From assembly GCA_001804865.1 (NCBI GenBank), contig MHBK01000015.1, forward strand, positions 56,571-120,570: 64,000 nt of DNA. The letters are read 5' to 3'. Shown one piece after another: positions 59,872 to 64,000 of this stretch. The position numbers and the translations under genes are program-made. The notes beneath the pieces are model-generated. The model did not search any database, was not told the DNA's origin, and saw only the letters and a list, made by a program, of their open reading frames with translations. This DNA is from Lentisphaerae bacterium GWF2_57_35. Lineage in GTDB: Bacteria > Verrucomicrobiota > Kiritimatiellia > CAIQIC01 > GWF2-57-35. Position 1 is the first letter of the stretch. Each line of letters opens with the position of its first letter.

Positions 59872-62119
59872 TTTTTTTCATTTCTTCAAAGAGTTTTTCC
59901 GGAGTAATGGGCAGATCGGTCATGCGGAGGCCGGTGGCGGCTTCGATGGCGTTGGCGATGGCCGGGGCGAGGCCGTCCATGGGAATTTCGCCCACGCCTT
60001 TCGCTCCCGGTTCGGCATGGTCGTAAGGAAACTCGACAAAGCGGATGTCGTAGGCCGGGGCATCAAGGGCGGTCGGAATGACGTAGGTCTGCATGCGGTC
60101 GGCGTCGAATCTGCCGTTTTTGATGCCGAGTTTTTCCATGAGGGCATAGCCAAGGGCCTGGGTGAGGCCGCCTTCGAGCTGTCCTTTGGCCAGCAAGGGA
60201 TTGATCACTCGTCCGATATCGTAACAGGCGAACACCCGCGGCGTCTTGATTTCAAGCGTGGCGGCATCGATTTCCACTTCGGCAATATTACAGCCCCAGG
60301 AATAGCCCGGATAGGCGTCGCCCTGGAACGTCTTCTGGTCCCAATGAACGTCGGCAGGCAGTTGGAATTGGTGCTCGAAGCGCGGCGGCAGGCCCTTCGA
60401 CAAATAAGCGCGGGCCACGCGCTCGAAATCCGCGGGCCCGGACAACCCCGGCTCCTGCTTCGCAAATTGCGACAGCGCCTGCTTCAATTTCATGGCGGCC
60501 GAGAAAACGGTGCTGCCGACGACCATGGTCGTGCGCGAGGCTACGGTCGGCCCGCTATTGGGGACCAGGGCGGTGTCGGCAAAGGGGTAGCGAATACGGG
60601 CCATATCGATGCCGACCGCGTCCGCGGCGATTTGGGAAAGGGCGGTTAAAGCCCCCTGCCCCATTTCCGTGGAGCTAACCCGGATGTTGACGCCTGGGCG
60701 GCCATCCTCCAAGAGGGCCAATTCCACGGCGCCGATGGCATTGATTTTCGATTCGCCGTCGCCGGTGAACCCCGAGCCGTGCGGAAAGAAGGAAAGTCCA
60801 ATGCCGTAATAAGATTTTACGCCGGACTTTCCGCGGGTACAGAGACCGAGTTTGTTTTCAAAGCGAGCGGCTTCAAGCGCCTTTTCCAGTACCGCGGGCG
60901 AGCCGACGCTGGACGCCAGAATCTGGCCGGTGGGCGTTGAATCGCCTTGGCGCAGGCAATTCCGGAGCCGAAATATATGAGGCGGCATGCCGCAGGCCTC
61001 TGCCATCCGGTCGATGTGGGATTCGAGTCCCCAAATCGCCTGGGGAGCGCCAAACCCGCGAAACGCGCCGGACGGAAAGGTATGCGTCCGGCACACCATG
61101 CCGTTGACGTACACGTTCTCGCAGCGGTAGCCGTTCGCGGAATGGAGCACGCCCCGGTACATGACTACGTCGCTAACCGTCAGATACGCGCCGCCATCGA
61201 GCAGGTAATCGACCTGGATGGCCGTGATGGTTCCATCTTTTTTGACGCCGGTTTTATAGCGGGTCCAGACCGGATGTCGCTTGGTGGTATAGAGGATGTC
61301 CTGGTTGCGGTCGTAAACGATTTTGACCGGATGCCCGCTTTTCAGGGCCGGAAGGGCGCAATAGCCGGCGAGCATGCTGGGAAAGTCCTCTTTGCCGCCA
61401 AAGGCGCCGCCGACGGCGGATTGTTTCACGCGCAATTTTTCGGGCGGCAGATTGAGCGCCTCGTGCAACTCATGAACGATATAATACGGGCATTGCATGC
61501 TGCCCTGGATGAAGATGCCTCCATCCGGCTGGGGAATGGCCACCAACCCCTGCGGCTCGATGTAAAGCTGCTCCTGATGCCCGGCCGTGTATTCGCCCTC
61601 GACGACAAAATCGGCGTCGGCAAAGCCCCGGGCGACATCGCCTTTAACGAGCGTCTGGGCGCTGAGGCGAGCCCACGACGAATCGCCGGCCTTGAACTGC
61701 TTGACCACGTCGCGCAAATGGAGCGTGGCGGGCAATTCTTCGATTTCCGGGCGAATCCGCCGGGCCGCCTCGCGGGCCAGTTGAAGGGTCGGCGCCGCCA
61801 CGACGGCCAGGGGTTCGCCAAGATACAGAATCTCGTCATGCCCCAGCAGCGGCATCGAGCGGTCGTGCATGACCATGATGTTAACGCCAGGAATGTCTTC
61901 GGGACCGGCCACCACCACTTGCGACCAATCGAAGGAGGGATCTTTTTTCAGACCTTTTAGCCGCCCATGAGCCACCGGAGAACGAACAACACACCCATGC
62001 CAGCAGCCGGGAATATCCAAATCGTCCACATAAAGCGCCCGCCCACGGACTTTATCGTCCACATCGACCCGAGAAACCCCTTTGCCAATCCAATTGAACT
62101 GTCGGTCCTTCACGGTCAT
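59867..62119 (-). CDS. molybdenum hydroxylase molybdopterin-binding (large) subunit
   Basis: A 750-residue protein of the XdhA/CoxL family. The N-terminal a/b-hammerhead domain (SRVDVDDKVRGRALYVDDL) is followed by molybdopterin-binding segments GGAFGGKEDFPSMLAGYCAL, FRGFGAPQAIWGLESHIDRMA, STEMGQGALTALSQIAADAVG, and, near the C-terminus, KGVGEIPMDGLAPAIANAIE with the catalytic Glu of the GVGE motif. There is no CO-dehydrogenase-type Cys active-site loop that I can recognise, so a xanthine/purine or other N-heterocycle hydroxylase is more likely. The ATG at 62119 is chosen over TTG at 62137. First in the three-gene operon; no cofactor-maturation gene is nearby. Confidence 0.93.
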   Translation of the reverse strand: MTVKDRQFNWIGKGVSRVDVDDKVRGRALYVDDLDIPGCWHGCVVRSPVAHGRLKGLKKDPSFDWSQVVVAGPEDIPGVNIMVMHDRSMPLLGHDEILYLGEPLAVVAAPTLQLAREAARRIRPEIEELPATLHLRDVVKQFKAGDSSWARLSAQTLVKGDVARGFADADFVVEGEYTAGHQEQLYIEPQGLVAIPQPDGGIFIQGSMQCPYYIVHELHEALNLPPEKLRVKQSAVGGAFGGKEDFPSMLAGYCALPALKSGHPVKIVYDRNQDILYTTKRHPVWTRYKTGVKKDGTITAIQVDYLLDGGAYLTVSDVVMYRGVLHSANGYRCENVYVNGMVCRTHTFPSGAFRGFGAPQAIWGLESHIDRMAEACGMPPHIFRLRNCLRQGDSTPTGQILASSVGSPAVLEKALEAARFENKLGLCTRGKSGVKSYYGIGLSFFPHGSGFTGDGESKINAIGAVELALLEDGRPGVNIRVSSTEMGQGALTALSQIAADAVGIDMARIRYPFADTALVPNSGPTVASRTTMVVGSTVFSAAMKLKQALSQFAKQEPGLSGPADFERVARAYLSKGLPPRFEHQFQLPADVHWDQKTFQGDAYPGYSWGCNIAEVEIDAATLEIKTPRVFACYDIGRVINPLLAKGQLEGGLTQALGYALMEKLGIKNGRFDADRMQTYVIPTALDAPAYDIRFVEFPYDHAEPGAKGVGEIPMDGLAPAIANAIEAATGLRMTDLPITPEKLFEEMKKS

Positions 62120-62207
62120 GTGCTTGAATGTACGCAAGCAGCGCTAAGAAATCAATTCGAGGATCGGAAGAAGTAGGGCGTGCAAAGCTAAAAAACGAAC
62201 CGCGTCA

Positions 62208-62879
62208 TTAAACAGACTGAGCCACGACAATCATTTCTTTTGAGAACTGAGAACGCACCAGCCCTGCGGCCATGCACTGCACCCAGAAAAACAGCTTGGC
62301 AACGATTTTTGAAGAAAGTGACGAATGCATGACCATTTGCGACGAATCCTGGATCAGCCAATGAAACTCAGCCACTCGGAAGCCGCATTTCCGCAAAAGG
62401 CATTCCATATTCTTTTGAGAATACGTCGCCGTATGATCATCGTTCATGTGCTCCGAGCCCCAGATCAAAACCTCGAGCGAGAAACCAAAGCCGTACGCAT
62501 GAGGAGTTGTAATCAGAACTTTTCCACCAGGCGCCAAGTGCTTGCGGATTGAACAAAGAAAGCCGCCGGGATTAACCAGATGCTCAATAACCTCTGACGC
62601 AATCACAACGTCAAATCCATCGGGATATCGGTCTCGGATGTTGAAATCCTGAGCATCCGCACAAACAATATCCCATCCTTCCGCTTGGAGAGCCTGAACG
62701 GCTTCTTTCTCGTAATCCAAACCAACCAAATTAGATGCAACTTTATCAATCTGCGCGTGCCGCCAATCCGGCAAATGAGAAGCTTCCAAAGTATGATTCA
62801 CACAACCAATATCCAAAACTCTCTTACCGCGGCATAGATCCAGGATAAATTGATCTTTTTCTGTTCTGAATCGTCCCAT
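62208..62879 (-). CDS. class I SAM-dependent methyltransferase
   Basis: A 223-residue cytoplasmic enzyme. VLDIGCVNHT (residues 21-30) is motif I, VGLDYEKEAVQAL contains the acidic motif II residue, VCADAQDF and FDVVIASEVIEHLVNPGGFL are motifs III and IV, and APGGKVLITTPHAYG is motif V. This pattern is that of Methyltransf_11/23 proteins often found in glycan clusters. Base composition is more AT-rich than the hydroxylase operon. Substrate unknown. It precedes the LamG gene terminator region by 177 bp and is probably transcribed alone. Confidence 0.88.
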   Translation of the reverse strand: MGRFRTEKDQFILDLCRGKRVLDIGCVNHTLEASHLPDWRHAQIDKVASNLVGLDYEKEAVQALQAEGWDIVCADAQDFNIRDRYPDGFDVVIASEVIEHLVNPGGFLCSIRKHLAPGGKVLITTPHAYGFGFSLEVLIWGSEHMNDDHTATYSQKNMECLLRKCGFRVAEFHWLIQDSSQMVMHSSLSSKIVAKLFFWVQCMAAGLVRSQFSKEMIVVAQSV

Positions 62880-63055
62880 GAAAGAACCACCTTCTTATGT
62901 CAAGAGAACCGACTCTCGTCGAAATCGCTATATTTAAAGACTGAAGAAATTTTTGCGATTATAGACGAACGCAAACCACGGTCAAGGAATGGGCGTCATT
63001 TTCTTCCACAGACGTCATATTCTCCAACTACATTGGCTCAGCCTATCAAGAAGAC

Positions 63056-63092
63056 AAAAAGGGCGAACCCTCCATTCGGGTTCGCCCTTTTT
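63056..63092 (-). terminator. intrinsic terminator of LamG gene
   Basis: A perfect 15-bp stem (AAAAAGGGCGAACCC and complement) with a 7-nt loop; on the minus strand T5 is part of the stem end. It lies 36 bp after the LamG gene stop and, being symmetric, could also act on the plus strand. The remainder of 62880-63127 has nothing recognisable. Confidence 0.92.
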
Positions 63093-63127
63093 AAACTAGG
63101 AATTACGCAATTTATTAAACAGAACCA

Positions 63128-64000
63128 TTACTGTGCGTTATGAATCTGAAGTCGATAAAAGCGCGGCACAGAGTCATCATTCGTATCTACAATTGATACG
63201 TAATCCGTCTCCGCGGTCACGGTCATCAATAGCGTCCAATTTGATCCGCTTAAATCATCGGTTACTTGAACATCGTAAGTCGTTCCTTTCGAAGCTGGGA
63301 ACTCAATTTTTCGCATGGAAGAATCCTGCGCTAACAATTGAATACTGGGCGGTGCAGTACGAGTCATAATGCTTCCATCGCCGCTGTCTGAGTCAGACAT
63401 CGACGGAGCCATCGGGAAATATGACAAGTAAAGATCAGTGATATCATTGGACCCCAATGCATTCCCATATACCCTTACTTCGTCCAACTCTCCCACCAAG
63501 CACGTTCCGTCCGGGCTTCTCTGCCCGATCCACAGGTCCGCCGAACTGACGGTGCCGGGGTGCTCTCCTTCGTAGCTCGATTCGCCTTCAAAGGCCCCGT
63601 CCACAAACACTTTAGTCCGCAGCCCATTGGAGCTGACTTCGTAGACCGCGCTGATGAAGTGCCAGGTCCCGTCCCGGATATCCGAGGTCCCGTAGACGTC
63701 TGCCCGGATCGGATAGGCTGCTTCAAGATCCGCGATGATCTTGTCGCCCGCCTCAGGCCTACTGGCCATCAACCCCCAGCCGGTATACGGCTCGTTGTTA
63801 TCCAGCTTGCCGAACAGGAACACTTCCGCCCCAGCCCATGTTGTCGGCAGCTTGACCCACGCGCAGGCCGTCAAGGTTGGCAGGCTCCCGCCGACATCCA
63901 GCACGTTGCCCACTTCGATGCGGTTGTTGCCATCGAAGCTGTAGCAGCCGCCGCTGATGCCCGAGGTGCTCCAGGTCGCGCCCACCACCGTGCCGTTGTA
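63128..64000 (-). CDS. LamG-domain secreted protein (partial, start outside window)
   Basis: The last 290 residues or so of a larger protein; the frame is open to the window edge. A LamG/concanavalin-like jelly-roll is visible: GGCYSFDGNNRIEV, TLTACAWVKLPTTWAG, GTWHFISAVYEVSSNG, KVFVDGAF, LWIGQRSPDGTCLVGELDEVRVYGNAL. A linker is followed by a C-terminal unit YDVQVTDDLSGSNWTLL and SVPRFYRLQIHNAQ, the 'NWT...FYRLQ' tail common in secreted proteins of Verrucomicrobia-type bacteria. Probably an extracellular carbohydrate-binding or surface protein. The LamG part is clearly more GC-rich than the tail. Confidence 0.88.
   Translation of the reverse strand, partial: YNGTVVGATWSTSGISGGCYSFDGNNRIEVGNVLDVGGSLPTLTACAWVKLPTTWAGAEVFLFGKLDNNEPYTGWGLMASRPEAGDKIIADLEAAYPIRADVYGTSDIRDGTWHFISAVYEVSSNGLRTKVFVDGAFEGESSYEGEHPGTVSSADLWIGQRSPDGTCLVGELDEVRVYGNALGSNDITDLYLSYFPMAPSMSDSDSGDGSIMTRTAPPSIQLLAQDSSMRKIEFPASKGTTYDVQVTDDLSGSNWTLLMTVTAETDYVSIVDTNDDSVPRFYRLQIHNAQ

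Noticed and set aside
1..64000. tRNA, rRNA, transposase or phage genes
   Set aside because: None of these could be recognised in the window; the repeats lack any associated enzyme here.

Overview
The window looks like chromosomal DNA of a Gram-negative, flagellated bacterium, fairly GC-rich for most of its length. RND/TolC efflux, beta-barrel proteins, a PEP-CTERM protein, LamG-type secreted proteins ending in a 'FYRLQ' tail and very large numbers of GT-C membrane glycosyltransferases suggest the PVC superphylum (Kiritimatiellota or Verrucomicrobiota). This is an inference from gene content; no rRNA or other phylogenetic marker is present. I see no rRNA, tRNA, CRISPR array, transposase or phage genes.

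Layout. 1-3.3 kb: a flagellar cluster with the end of flagellin, an unknown helical protein, a MAF-type flagellin glycosyltransferase, FliS and a FliT-like chaperone. 3.4-8 kb: a beta-barrel protein, an AsmA-like protein and QueH. 8.2-14.3 kb: an RND efflux operon whose first gene fuses a MarR regulator to a TolC-type outer-membrane channel, with a palindrome just upstream that could be its own operator. 14.5-15.7 kb: a DUF1016 (YhcG-type) PD-(D/E)XK protein whose reading frame contains three DNA palindromes.

16-50 kb is a long surface-glycan region: eight large polytopic GT-C-like proteins (three with a discoidin-like C-terminal domain), two GT2 glycosyltransferases, an MBOAT acyltransferase with SGNH partners, a polysaccharide deacetylase, a UPF0104 (LPG-synthase TM-like) membrane protein, an NAD-dependent epimerase and a PHP-phosphoribosyltransferase fusion. 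Two large TPR-tailed membrane proteins follow (47-53 kb), then a PEP-CTERM protein and a secreted protein with an internal duplication (54-55 kb). 55.3-58 kb is almost entirely repeats, with a nucleotidyltransferase pseudogene, a lone DUF2283 protein and a vapBC pair. 58-62 kb carries a three-subunit molybdenum hydroxylase of the xanthine dehydrogenase/CO dehydrogenase family, followed by a methyltransferase and a partial LamG protein.

The most unusual feature is the intergenic DNA. It is built from interchangeable hairpin modules: (i) hairpins that keep a fixed loop (ACGGAG or TTAC) while their stems change; (ii) a 36-38 nt palindromic module found inside the loops of other hairpins, three times at the same point (C^GGAG), so that removing it restores a simple hairpin; (iii) inverted pairs of short-period repeats (6, 7, 9-10 nt units) that sit across gene junctions and often supply the stop codon of the upstream gene; (iv) a 161-bp MITE-like element with a 9-bp target duplication; and (v) palindromes carried in frame inside coding sequences. 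Together they look like an active or recently active system of non-coding mobile hairpins with no mobilising enzyme in the window.
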